DNA of 64,000 nucleotides. It comes from Lachnospiraceae bacterium UBA1712. GTDB taxonomy: Bacteria > Bacillota > Clostridia > Lachnospirales > Lachnospiraceae. The stretch spans positions 16,366 to 80,365 of the forward strand of contig DCJA01000019.1 in assembly GCA_002317175.1 (NCBI GenBank), read 5' to 3'. The position numbers were made by a program, and so were the translations under genes. Positions 1 through 7,857 of the stretch are shown in pieces. Position 1 is the stretch's first letter; each line of letters starts with the position of its first letter. Under the pieces are notes generated by a model. That model was not told where the DNA came from. It saw only the letters and a program-made list of their open reading frames with translations, and did no database searches.

Positions 1-347
1 AATATCAGTTGTTGATGCATGTTCTGCTATAAGCTTCTCAGCTCTGTCTTTAGCAGCTTCAGCTCTTGCCTTATCAATCTCATTAGGCCATTCAATGATT
101 TCAGCAAGGATAGTAACCTTATCCTGAAGAATCTGAACAAAGCCAGAATGTAAAGCAGCCTTAAGGACTTCGTCACCTGTGATAGTCAATACACCCGGCT
201 TAACGATTACTGTCATAGGAATATGATTCTTATATACACCTATCTGTCCTTCAGTGGTATTGAACTCAACCATACTTGCTTCGCCTTCATAGAAGGTTCT
301 GTCTGGTGTGATGATTGAAAGTTCAAATGTCTTGTTATCATCTGCCA
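1..347 (-). CDS. atpC: ATP synthase F1 epsilon subunit, partial
   Basis: This is the N-terminal ~115 residues of the epsilon subunit; the gene runs off the left edge of the window. Epsilon sits on the central stalk of F1, couples rotation to catalysis and damps ATP hydrolysis. The visible part has the family's beta-sandwich start (MADDNKTFELSIITPDRTFY, then a GVYKNHIPMTV stretch matching the usual G-x-L-x-x-H region). The start codon at 345-347 is preceded by a strong AGGAGG. It lies 14 bases after atpD and is the last visible gene of the atp operon. The C-terminal helices cannot be judged. Confidence 0.95.
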
Positions 348-361
348 TCTTGAAGCCTCCT

Positions 362-1750
362 CTACTTTACGCGAGCGAGTACATCATCTATGCTACCTGC
401 ATTAAGGAAGTAACCTTCTGGGATGTCATCATGCATACCTTCGATGATTTCCTTGAAACCTCTGATTGTTTCAGAAACTGGAACATACTTTCCTTCAAGA
501 CCTGTAAACTGTCCTGCTACGAAGAATGGCTGTGAAAGGAATCTCTGTACCTTTCTTGCTCTTGATACTACGAGCTTATCTTCTTCTGAAAGTTCATCCA
601 TACCAAGAATTGCAATGATATCCTGTAATTCCTTGTATTTCTGAAGAATTTCCTGAACTCCACGTGCTACATTATAGTGATCCTCACCAACGATACGTGG
701 GTCAAGAATACGTGATGTAGACTCAAGTGGATCAACAGCTGGGTAAATACCAAGCTCAACGATTGAACGACTAAGTACTGTTGTAGCATCCAGATGCGCA
801 AATGTTGTAGCTGGAGCTGGGTCAGTTAAGTCATCGGCTGGAACATATACAGCCTGAACTGATGTAATAGAACCATTCTTTGTTGAAGTGATACGCTCCT
901 GAAGAGCACCCATTTCTGTCTGTAATGTAGGCTGGTAACCTACAGCTGAAGGCATACGTCCAAGAAGCGCTGAAACCTCTGAACCAGCCTGTGTAAATCT
1001 GAAAATGTTATCGATGAAAAGAAGAACGTCCTTTCCACCCTTATCACGGAAGTACTCCGCCATAGTAAGTCCAGTAAGACCTACTCTCATACGAGCTCCT
1101 GGTGGCTCGTTCATCTGACCAAATACCATTGTAGTCTTATCGATAACGCCAGACTCCTTCATTTCATAGTAAAGGTCATTTCCTTCTCTTGTACGCTCAC
1201 CTACACCTGTGAATACTGAATATCCACCATGCTCTGTAGCGATATTTCTAATAAGCTCCTGGATAAGTACTGTCTTACCAACACCAGCACCACCAAAAAG
1301 ACCAATCTTACCACCCTTCTGATATGGGCAAAGTAAGTCAACTACCTTGATACCTGTTTCAAGGATTTCTGCTTCAGTAGCCTGCTCACTGAATTCTGGT
1401 GCAGGTCTGTGAATTGGCTCATAGGTTGTAACCTCTGGAGCTGCTATATTATCTATAGGCTCGCCAAGTACATTAAACATTCTGCCTAATGTATTCTCGC
1501 CTACTGGAACTGAAATAGGAGCACCGGTTGCTACTGCATCCATTCCTCTTACAAGTCCATCTGTAGGTCCCATGGCAATACATCTAACTGTATCATCACC
1601 TAAGTGCTGTGAAACTTCCACTACCAGAGTACCGGCATTGTTATTTCTCTCAATCTTGATAGCTTCATTAATTTCTGGAAGCTTGCTTCCAGCGAATTTA
1701 ATATCAAGAACGGCACCGATAATCTGAGTAATCTTTCCTGTCTCTGCCAT
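362..1750 (-). CDS. atpD: ATP synthase F1 beta subunit
   Basis: Catalytic beta subunit of the F1 sector, which makes or hydrolyses ATP at the alpha/beta interfaces. The 462-residue product has the normal family length. A P-loop GGAGVGKT lies near residue 150, followed by GERTREGND with the catalytic glutamate, the Walker B-type LLFIDNIFRFTQAGSEVSALLGR and the DELSEEDK (DELSEED) loop near the C-terminus that contacts gamma. It follows atpG after 76 bases and precedes atpC, the standard gene order. Confidence 0.98.
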   Translation of the reverse strand: MAETGKITQIIGAVLDIKFAGSKLPEINEAIKIERNNNAGTLVVEVSQHLGDDTVRCIAMGPTDGLVRGMDAVATGAPISVPVGENTLGRMFNVLGEPIDNIAAPEVTTYEPIHRPAPEFSEQATEAEILETGIKVVDLLCPYQKGGKIGLFGGAGVGKTVLIQELIRNIATEHGGYSVFTGVGERTREGNDLYYEMKESGVIDKTTMVFGQMNEPPGARMRVGLTGLTMAEYFRDKGGKDVLLFIDNIFRFTQAGSEVSALLGRMPSAVGYQPTLQTEMGALQERITSTKNGSITSVQAVYVPADDLTDPAPATTFAHLDATTVLSRSIVELGIYPAVDPLESTSRILDPRIVGEDHYNVARGVQEILQKYKELQDIIAILGMDELSEEDKLVVSRARKVQRFLSQPFFVAGQFTGLEGKYVPVSETIRGFKEIIEGMHDDIPEGYFLNAGSIDDVLARVK

Positions 1751-1826
1751 CTTAGTATCCTTTCTGTTTTACTATTTAATCTCACAAATGCTATACAAAA
1801 GTACCGCCTTGCGTTCATTTTGCTAA

Positions 1827-2684
1827 TTATGAAATAGCCTGTGCACCCGCAATAATTTCTGTTAATTCCTGAGTAATAGAGCCCTGTCTTGCTCTGTTGT
1901 ACTGGAGTGTCAACTTGTCTATCATCTCTTCTGCGTTGCTGGTTGCTGAATCCATAGCCTGCATACGTGCACCATTTTCACTCGCAACTGATTCAATCAT
2001 TGCACCGTAAATAATGCTTGCAACATACTTCGGAATAATAAGCTCAAGTGCTTCTTCTTCCGCTGGCTCGAAATTCATAGGAACTTTATCCTCTGCATCT
2101 ACAACAGCTTCCGAATCATGGTCAACAGGAAGCAGTTTCATTAATGTAGGTACATGTGAAACTGTATTCTTAAATGCTGTATAAGCAAGATATATCTCAC
2201 CTATTTCACCGGCACGATAGCGATTAAGTATAGTCGCACATAGGCGCATAGCATCTACATAATCAGGTGCCTCTATCATCTCTGAATAATCTTCCGCTAA
2301 CTCATATCCATATCTGTTAAATGCTTCACGGCCCTTCTTACCTACTGTGTACATAACAAGTTCTTCCTTCTTAAGTTCACCTCTGGTAATAAGCTTAACA
2401 ACATTGGAGTTGTAACCGCCTGCAAGTCCTCTGTTACCAGATATAACGATTACAGCCTTTTTAGCTGAATCATTACCAGTAACATATGGATGGTTAATAG
2501 TTCCTGCTTTCGCAAGCATCTCATGTACTGTGTTGTACATATAACTGAAATATGCTTTTGAATTAAGCGCATGCTGTTTAGAACGCTGTAACTTAACTGT
2601 AGAAACCAGCTTCATAGCTTTTGTGATCTGCTGTGTACTTTGTATACTGCCTTTACGTCTCTTGATATCTCTCATAGAGGCCAT
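1827..2684 (-). CDS. atpG: ATP synthase F1 gamma subunit
   Basis: Central rotor shaft of F1. The product is 285 residues, normal for the family, and begins with the conserved MASMRDIKRRKGSIQSTQQ helix; the C-terminal helix carries the typical ARMQAMDSATSNAEEM and NRARQGSITQEL motifs that contact the alpha3beta3 ring. The start at 2684 matches the family's N-terminus. It lies 18 bases after atpA and 76 bases before atpD, in the usual order. Confidence 0.97.
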   Translation of the reverse strand: MASMRDIKRRKGSIQSTQQITKAMKLVSTVKLQRSKQHALNSKAYFSYMYNTVHEMLAKAGTINHPYVTGNDSAKKAVIVISGNRGLAGGYNSNVVKLITRGELKKEELVMYTVGKKGREAFNRYGYELAEDYSEMIEAPDYVDAMRLCATILNRYRAGEIGEIYLAYTAFKNTVSHVPTLMKLLPVDHDSEAVVDAEDKVPMNFEPAEEEALELIIPKYVASIIYGAMIESVASENGARMQAMDSATSNAEEMIDKLTLQYNRARQGSITQELTEIIAGAQAIS

Positions 2685-2702
2685 AAATAATCACCCTACT
2701 TT

Positions 2703-4208
2703 CTATGAAAACTGTGCTTTAAACTCATCAATAGCTTTCTTCAGTGTTGCTTCGTTTTCTTCTGTAATAACCTTCTCCTGTGCGATAGAAGCTGGAATTT
2801 CAGGATACTTTGTATCAATAAACTCAAACAACTCTTTTTCAAATCTAGTGATATCTGCTACAGGAACAGATAATAAATACTTATTTGTTGCAGCATAGAT
2901 AATGATTACCTGATACTGTACAGGCATTGGCTTGTACTGTGGCTGCTTAAGTATTTCCTTAATTCTTTCACCCTGTGCAAGCTTTTCCTTTGTATCATCA
3001 TCAAGTTCTGAACCAAACTGTGCAAATGCAGCAAGTTCACGATACTGAGCAAGCTCAACACGGATAGGAGCAGAAATCTTCTTCATAGCCTTAATCTGAG
3101 CAGCACCACCAACTCGTGATACTGAAAGACCAGCGTTAACAGCAGGTCTGAAACCTGAGTTGAACATTTCTGTCTCAAGATAAATCTGTCCATCTGTAAT
3201 AGAAATTACGTTTGTTGGGATATAAGCTGATACGTCACCAGCCTGTGTCTCAATAATAGGAAGGGCTGTTAATGAACCACCGCCATACTGCTCATCCATA
3301 CGTGCAGCTCTTTCAAGAAGTCTGCTATGAAGGTAGAATACATCACCTGGATAAGCTTCACGTCCTGGTGGTCTCTTAAGAAGTAATGAAAGTGTACGAT
3401 ATGCAGTAGCATGCTTACTTAAATCATCATAGATTACAAGTACATCACCGCCGTTTTCCATCCACTCTTCACCAATAGCACATCCCGCATATGGAGCGAT
3501 GTACTGAAGTGGAGCAAGCTCGCTGGCTGTAGAAGCAACTACAGTTGTATAAGCCATAGCGCCATACTCTTCAAGAGTCTTTACGATGTTTGCAACTGTA
3601 GAAGCCTTCTGTCCAATTGCTACGTAAATACACTTAACGTTCTGTCCCTTCTGATTAATAATTGTATCAAGTGCTATAGCAGTCTTACCTGTCTGTCTAT
3701 CACCGATAATCAACTCTCTCTGGCCTCTTCCGATTGGAACCATCGAGTCAATAGCCTTAATACCTGTCTGCAATGGTGTATCAACGGATTTACGTGTAAT
3801 AACACCTGAAGCTACTCTTTCAATCTGTCTAAATTTGTCAGTCTGAATAGGTCCCTTACCATCGATAGGCTGACCTAATGCATTAACGACACGACCAAGA
3901 AGCGCATCGCCTACTGGAACCTCAACAACTCGTCCGGTAGTCTTTACGATATCGCCTTCATTGATATTTCTACTATTTCCTAAAAGAACAACACCTACGT
4001 TGTCTTCCTCAAGGTTAAGTACCATACCGAATACTTCGCCTGGGAACTCAAGAAGCTCACCCTGCATAGCCTTTTCAAGACCATGTACTCTGGCAATACC
4101 ATCGGCAACCTGAATTACTGTACCAACATCTGATACTTCAAGCTCGCCTGCATATCTCTTGATCTGATCCTTTATGACTGAACTTATTTCTTCTGGTCTT
4201 AAATTCAT
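2703..4208 (-). CDS. atpA: ATP synthase F1 alpha subunit
   Basis: Non-catalytic nucleotide-binding alpha subunit of F1 (501 residues). The N-terminal MNLRPEEISSVIKDQI helix, the P-loop GDRQTGKT near residue 170, the LVIYDDLSKHA Walker B region and the arginine-containing ISVSRVGG-type segment (here LSVSRVGGAAQIK) are all present. It lies 25 bases after atpH. The C-terminal part binds the peripheral-stalk delta subunit made by that gene. Confidence 0.98.
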   Translation of the reverse strand: MNLRPEEISSVIKDQIKRYAGELEVSDVGTVIQVADGIARVHGLEKAMQGELLEFPGEVFGMVLNLEEDNVGVVLLGNSRNINEGDIVKTTGRVVEVPVGDALLGRVVNALGQPIDGKGPIQTDKFRQIERVASGVITRKSVDTPLQTGIKAIDSMVPIGRGQRELIIGDRQTGKTAIALDTIINQKGQNVKCIYVAIGQKASTVANIVKTLEEYGAMAYTTVVASTASELAPLQYIAPYAGCAIGEEWMENGGDVLVIYDDLSKHATAYRTLSLLLKRPPGREAYPGDVFYLHSRLLERAARMDEQYGGGSLTALPIIETQAGDVSAYIPTNVISITDGQIYLETEMFNSGFRPAVNAGLSVSRVGGAAQIKAMKKISAPIRVELAQYRELAAFAQFGSELDDDTKEKLAQGERIKEILKQPQYKPMPVQYQVIIIYAATNKYLLSVPVADITRFEKELFEFIDTKYPEIPASIAQEKVITEENEATLKKAIDEFKAQFS

Positions 4209-4233
4209 GGATCTGTTCCTTTCTAAAGTGCAG

Positions 4234-4779
4234 CTACACCATAACTTTCATCATGTCCTGCTGCATTTTTAAAATCTTTGTATGAATGCTACTATCAACA
4301 ACTCTGTCTCCGATTCTAATCTGCATACCGCCAATCAGCTCTGGATTAACTGCATAATGCATTTCCATCTCTTTGAACTCTGTTGTCTCAAGAAGTCTCT
4401 TCTCAACACTCTTCTTCTGGTTATCGCTCAGTTCCATTGGTGTTGTAACATATGCAACTCCAATCCCCTTTATCTGCTTAACCTCATCCAAAAAGTATGA
4501 GAGTATTTCATCTATCTGGGCATATCTGCCTTTGCTGATTACACTTGCGAAGAAACCAACCAGTTCACTACTGATTCTTCCTTCAAATACTTTTTTCATA
4601 ACATCCTGTTTTTCATCAACTGTAATTCGTGGATTATTCATCAGTTTTCCGAAATCAGGGTTATCATTAAGTATTGCTGTGATAGCTGTGATCTCTTCTG
4701 TGAAAACATCAATCTTGTTTTCTTCTACTGCAATCTCCAAAAGCGCATCCCCATATGTTTTGGAAATTAGCTTAGCCAT
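4234..4779 (-). CDS. atpH: ATP synthase F1 delta subunit
   Basis: Delta (OSCP-type) subunit joining F1 to the b-subunit stalk. The product is 181 residues, the normal length, with the helical N-terminal domain (YGDALLEIAVEENK) and the C-terminal NPELIGGMQIRIGDRVVDSS motif that defines the family. Its start overlaps the end of atpF by 13 bases, suggesting translational coupling between two peripheral-stalk subunits. Confidence 0.96.
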   Translation of the reverse strand: MAKLISKTYGDALLEIAVEENKIDVFTEEITAITAILNDNPDFGKLMNNPRITVDEKQDVMKKVFEGRISSELVGFFASVISKGRYAQIDEILSYFLDEVKQIKGIGVAYVTTPMELSDNQKKSVEKRLLETTEFKEMEMHYAVNPELIGGMQIRIGDRVVDSSIHTKILKMQQDMMKVMV

Positions 4780-5330
4780 GTGCCATCACCTATTTCTTTC
4801 AATGTTTCATCAACAAGACGCTCCTGAACAGATACATCCATGCTGTCTCCTACTGCTTTCTGTGCCATAGCAGAAGCAACAGTAATCATCTCTTTCTTCA
4901 CGTCATCTTTAACTCGAAGTTTTTCCTGCTCTGCTTCAGAATTAGCTCTGTCAATAATCAGATGTGCTTCTTCTTTTGCCTTTGCAACTATAGATGCTTC
5001 GTTGTCTAAAGCTTTCTTACGAGCTGCACTTAAGATACTTTCAGCTTCCTTATCGATGCTCTTAAGCTTCTCTTCGTACTCAGCTTTCAATGTAGCAGCT
5101 TCTTCCTGATTTTTTTTAGCCTCATCAAGCTCGCCTTTGATTCTTTCCTGTCTCTTGCTCATAAAATCCCTTGCCGGATTGAATAAGAAATATGAAAGAA
5201 AGAAGAACAGCGCTATTACAGCTATGAGTGTTAAAAACGAATCTGCCAAAAGCTGAAAATCAAGATCAAATAATCTTGGTTCCATCTCTGCACTAAGCAT
5301 CATAATTCCTGTTTTCCCTAATACGTTCAA
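4767..5330 (-). CDS. atpF: ATP synthase Fo b subunit
   Basis: Peripheral-stalk b subunit (187 residues). One membrane helix lies near residues 25-50 (FLTLIAVIALFFFLSYFLF), followed by a long charged alanine- and glutamate-rich helix that forms the right-handed stalk. The N-terminal ~20 residues before the helix are slightly longer than usual, so a start at the second methionine cluster (MMLSAEM) cannot be excluded. The 3' end overlaps atpH. Confidence 0.95.
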   Translation of the reverse strand: MNVLGKTGIMMLSAEMEPRLFDLDFQLLADSFLTLIAVIALFFFLSYFLFNPARDFMSKRQERIKGELDEAKKNQEEAATLKAEYEEKLKSIDKEAESILSAARKKALDNEASIVAKAKEEAHLIIDRANSEAEQEKLRVKDDVKKEMITVASAMAQKAVGDSMDVSVQERLVDETLKEIGDGTWLS

Positions 5331-5372
5331 CTTATAAGCCTCCTTTCCTGATATTTAATAAATACTAAAGGC

Positions 5373-5627
5373 TTATTTTGCCAAAGGCTTAACGAAAATA
5401 AGAATCATTGCGATTAACAGACCGTACAAACCTGTTGTTTCTGCAACGGCCTGACCAAGTAACATAGTACCTGTAATATCAGACTTAGCACCTGGGTTAC
5501 GTCCTACTGCGTTAGCTGCATAACCAGCTGCAATACCCTGACCTACACCAGGTCCGATACCTGCGATAACTGCAAGACCAGCACCTATTGCTGAACATCC
5601 TAAAATAAAATTTGTGTTGAAATCCAT
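5373..5627 (-). CDS. atpE: ATP synthase Fo c subunit with Na+-type ligand set
   Basis: Rotor-ring c subunit: 84 residues, two membrane helices joined by the polar loop GRNPGAK. The ion-carrying carboxylate is Glu63. The sequence also has Gln30 (in GPGVGQG), Val61, Thr64, Thr65 and Tyr68 (VAETTGLYG). These align with the Na+-coordinating positions Gln32, Val63, Glu65, Ser66, Thr67 and Tyr70 established for Ilyobacter tartaricus, at a constant offset of two. This points to a sodium-driven enzyme; ion specificity has not been measured here. The gene lies between atpB and atpF. Confidence 0.97.
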   Translation of the reverse strand: MDFNTNFILGCSAIGAGLAVIAGIGPGVGQGIAAGYAANAVGRNPGAKSDITGTMLLGQAVAETTGLYGLLIAMILIFVKPLAK

Positions 5628-5648
5628 TATTGTATCCTCCTAAATAAA

Positions 5649-6368
5649 TTATTCCGTATTCATTGCATCTGATATGTATGTCATTGTAAGCATACAGAAA
5701 ACGTATGTCTGTATCGCTCCAGAGAACATATCAAAATAAACATGTAGAGCCGCCGGCCAGATAATGGCAATCTTGCTCAGCAGTCCATATATCAACGCCA
5801 TCATTACAGTTCCAGATAAGATATTCGCAAAAAGACGAAGCGATATCGAAATAGGAACGGCTATATCACCAATGACATTGATTGGAGCCCAGAATACCCA
5901 TGGATCACAAAGACCCTTGAGGAATCCGGATACCTTCTGGTACTTAATCTTGTTGAAGAATATCAACGTGAATGTAAGTAAACCAAGTGGTAATGTGGTA
6001 CCATAGTCCGCTGTAGGAGGGCGTAAGCCCAGCAAACCAGAAAGGTTGCTCACAAGAATAAAAATGAAAATAGAGCCGATGTAGTTTCTGAACTTGACTC
6101 CATTTTTACCCATGGTGCCGTCTACCATACCGTCGAGCATCTCAACTATCAGTTCCACTACATTCTGGAATCCAGTTGGGACATCGTCAGCGTGCTTCAT
6201 AGCTCTTCCAGCCAGAAATGCAAAAAGCATTATTCCCAAAAGCACTATCAGGCAACACACATGAGTGGTTGTTATCCACACCTGATGACCGAAGAAGCTA
6301 TATGAAAACACACCGTGTATCATAAAGTCGACTTCATTATCGGCGGACAACAGTATTCCCATGTCCAT
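5649..6368 (-). CDS. atpB: ATP synthase Fo a subunit
   Basis: Stator a subunit that forms the ion half-channels against the c ring. The 239-residue protein has about six hydrophobic helices and the diagnostic SLRLFANILSG motif, whose arginine is the essential stator charge. The segment GLLGLRPPTADYGTTLPLG is the usual conserved loop. It is followed 21 bases on by atpE. The C-terminus ends soon after the last helix, as in bacterial homologues. Confidence 0.97.
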   Translation of the reverse strand: MDMGILLSADNEVDFMIHGVFSYSFFGHQVWITTTHVCCLIVLLGIMLFAFLAGRAMKHADDVPTGFQNVVELIVEMLDGMVDGTMGKNGVKFRNYIGSIFIFILVSNLSGLLGLRPPTADYGTTLPLGLLTFTLIFFNKIKYQKVSGFLKGLCDPWVFWAPINVIGDIAVPISISLRLFANILSGTVMMALIYGLLSKIAIIWPAALHVYFDMFSGAIQTYVFCMLTMTYISDAMNTE

Positions 6369-6385
6369 ATGTTCACCTCCTTATT

Positions 6386-6793
6386 TTATTTTGAAGATTT
6401 ATGTAATAATCTATTAATTACCGGTTGTATATAAGCTCCCACTTTCAGGCCCATAATTCCCAGAAAAGCCGAAAGAGGATAAGCAAAATCCGTCACGCAC
6501 ACTCCTAAAAACACCAGCAGAATAACTGCATATCTTATCATACTCTGCTTAATGGCAAAGGCTCTGGCCGCTCCCTCATTATCTGCATTAACAGTAAGAT
6601 TTCGATCCAGACTCCACCACATATGATATGCGCAGGCAAGTGCAAGCACAGTACCCATCCACAACCCCAGTGTGTACTTCATTATACTTTTAACAAAGAA
6701 CATTCCTGCAAGTTGGGAAATGACAGCAAATACCAGTATTCCAATCAGCAGTCCTAAAAGTGTTTCATCAATCTTTTTTGTCTTACTGCTCAT
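6386..6793 (-). CDS. atpI: ATP synthase subunit I-like membrane protein
   Basis: A 135-residue protein with four predicted membrane helices (for example LLGLLIGILVFAVISQLAGMFF and YAVILLVFLGVCVTDF). Its position between atpZ and atpB and its size match AtpI, a non-essential protein linked to c-ring assembly or Mg2+ handling in other bacteria. Sequence identity to AtpI is not striking by eye, so the call leans on topology and position. Spacing to atpB is 17 bases. Confidence 0.8.
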   Translation of the reverse strand: MSSKTKKIDETLLGLLIGILVFAVISQLAGMFFVKSIMKYTLGLWMGTVLALACAYHMWWSLDRNLTVNADNEGAARAFAIKQSMIRYAVILLVFLGVCVTDFAYPLSAFLGIMGLKVGAYIQPVINRLLHKSSK

Positions 6794-6795
6794 CT

Positions 6796-7020
6796 TTATG
6801 AATCTCCGCTATTACTGTAAGTCTTCTTGGCTAACAGATAAACATTTCTTCCTCCAGCTATGGCTCCAACAAAGAAAAAAATCACAAACCATATCTGTGT
6901 TCCAAAATAATTATCTATATAATATCCTGCAAAAGAACACATAAAAATGGGGACCAGCATACTAATTGCAAACTGTGTAACAAATGTTAAAATCTTGAAA
7001 TTATTATGCTTTGAATCCAC
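6796..7020 (-). CDS. atpZ: AtpZ-like small membrane protein, first gene of atp operon
   Basis: A 74-residue protein with two membrane helices (FVTQFAISMLVPIFMCSFAGYY and IWFVIFFFVGAIAGGRNVYLL). The pattern of a GYYIDNYFGT turn between helices followed by a second helix with paired glycines is typical of the AtpZ / AtpI-associated family (putative F0F1-ATPase subunit). It ends two bases before atpI and is the promoter-proximal gene. AGGATAAG precedes the ATG at 7018-7020. Confidence 0.82.
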   Translation of the reverse strand: MDSKHNNFKILTFVTQFAISMLVPIFMCSFAGYYIDNYFGTQIWFVIFFFVGAIAGGRNVYLLAKKTYSNSGDS

Positions 7021-7048
7021 TTACTTATCCTTTCACACAATTAATAGT

Positions 7049-7077
7049 ATTATACATTATCATTAATATAGTGTAAA
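7049..7077 (-). promoter_or_regulatory. Sigma-A-type promoter of the atp operon
   Basis: On the minus strand TTTACA (7072-7077) and a perfect TATAAT (7049-7054) are separated by exactly 17 bases. Transcription would start near 7042, leaving a leader of about 22 bases before atpZ. No other strong promoter was seen inside the operon. Confidence 0.85.
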
Positions 7078-7110
7078 GAAAATGTGCCACTTTTGGAGTA
7101 TATTACACTG

Positions 7111-7139
7111 TTGACTTCTATATTTTTTGAGAGTAATAT
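7111..7139 (+). promoter_or_regulatory. Promoter of the DUF402 gene
   Basis: On the plus strand TTGACT (7111-7116) and TAATAT (7134-7139) are 17 bases apart, about 65 bases upstream of the DUF402 start. It is divergent from, and does not overlap, the atp promoter. Confidence 0.6.
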
Positions 7140-7205
7140 TGTATAAAATATTAAAGATATTTTTCTTTATTATCTGACAATTCAAGCAATTCAGGAGGCT
7201 GGCGT

Positions 7206-7688
7206 ATGGACTTTCCAGTATTGTACCGCAGACGACTAATACCAGATGAATGCGTACTGTTAAAGGATGATGAGATTCTTTACATGGACGACTCAATTCT
7301 TGTCACCAAATGGGTTACACTCAAGCCAAGAAAAGATTTCCACCACGGTTATTCATGCTATTTTTTTAAAGAAGGCTATAAAGTAAGCCAGTTCCTGTCA
7401 GAGGATGATTCACTAGTATACTGGTACTGCGATATCGTAACTTATCTTCATGATAAAACTGCCAATTCCCTGACCGTAGTTGACTTACTTGCAGATGTGG
7501 TCGTAATGCCTGATGGCAGAGTTGATGTTATGGATTTGGATGAACTGTGTGAAGCCAAAGAGAAACTGCTCATCACCGATCAACAGTTTTTCACTTCCAT
7601 AAAGCAGTTAGGCAATCTGGTCAAACTAATTCAGGACGGAGATTTTTCAACGCTTACCGATAAACTAATAAAACATATATCACCGTAA
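7206..7688 (+). CDS. DUF402 family protein
   Basis: A 160-residue soluble protein of the DUF402 family, whose characterised members hydrolyse nucleoside di/triphosphates or related phosphoesters (Ntdp, FomD). Features seen are the WYCDIVTYLHD segment followed by VVDLLADVVVMPDGRVDVMDLDEL, the conserved Asp-rich core of the fold. The start has a perfect AGGAGG seven bases upstream. The gene's last 27 bases, including the stop codon, are repeated in tandem directly downstream. The substrate cannot be named. Confidence 0.8.
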   Translation: MDFPVLYRRRLIPDECVLLKDDEILYMDDSILVTKWVTLKPRKDFHHGYSCYFFKEGYKVSQFLSEDDSLVYWYCDIVTYLHDKTANSLTVVDLLADVVVMPDGRVDVMDLDELCEAKEKLLITDQQFFTSIKQLGNLVKLIQDGDFSTLTDKLIKHISP

Positions 7689-7715
7689 AAACTAATAAAA
7701 CATATATCACCGTAA
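7662..7715 (+). repeat. Perfect 27-bp tandem duplication across a stop codon
   Basis: Bases 7662-7688 and 7689-7715 are identical (27 bp each, starting AAACTAATAAAACATATATC and ending CACCGTAA). The first copy contains the last codons and the TAA of the DUF402 gene. Because the unit is 27 bases and ends in the stop, the protein is unchanged. Confidence 0.97.
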
Positions 7716-7756
7716 GGTTCTCAAGACCGCATAAAGCATCCGGATTCACGTGCAAA
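7701..7756. repeat. Dispersed intergenic sequence, copy 1
   Basis: This stretch resembles 15276-15331: both start CATATATCACC, share a central CCGCATAA, and end in CG(T/C)(G/A)CAAAAA just before a terminator hairpin. I estimate by eye roughly three quarters identity with small gaps. It overlaps the 27-bp duplication. Confidence 0.45.
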
Positions 7757-7784
7757 AACCACCTATCATTTACGATAGATGGTT
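7757..7784 (-). terminator. Terminator after the first HD-GYP gene
   Basis: Arms at 7757-7767 and 7774-7784 form an 11-bp stem with a six-base loop; the one non-Watson-Crick position is G-U when read on the minus strand but A-C on the plus strand. A run of T follows on the minus strand. It lies about 75 bases beyond the stop at 7858. Confidence 0.65.
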
Positions 7785-7857
7785 CATCAAGCGGTGTTAT
7801 CTCTCTTTTTTCGCATATTATGCATTTTTTTAATGTATAACCTGCGATTAATCTAGA

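Noticed and set aside
7063..7296. A 77-codon minus-strand frame upstream of the atp operon
   Set aside because: It covers the two promoters and overlaps the DUF402 start; there is no ribosome-binding site.
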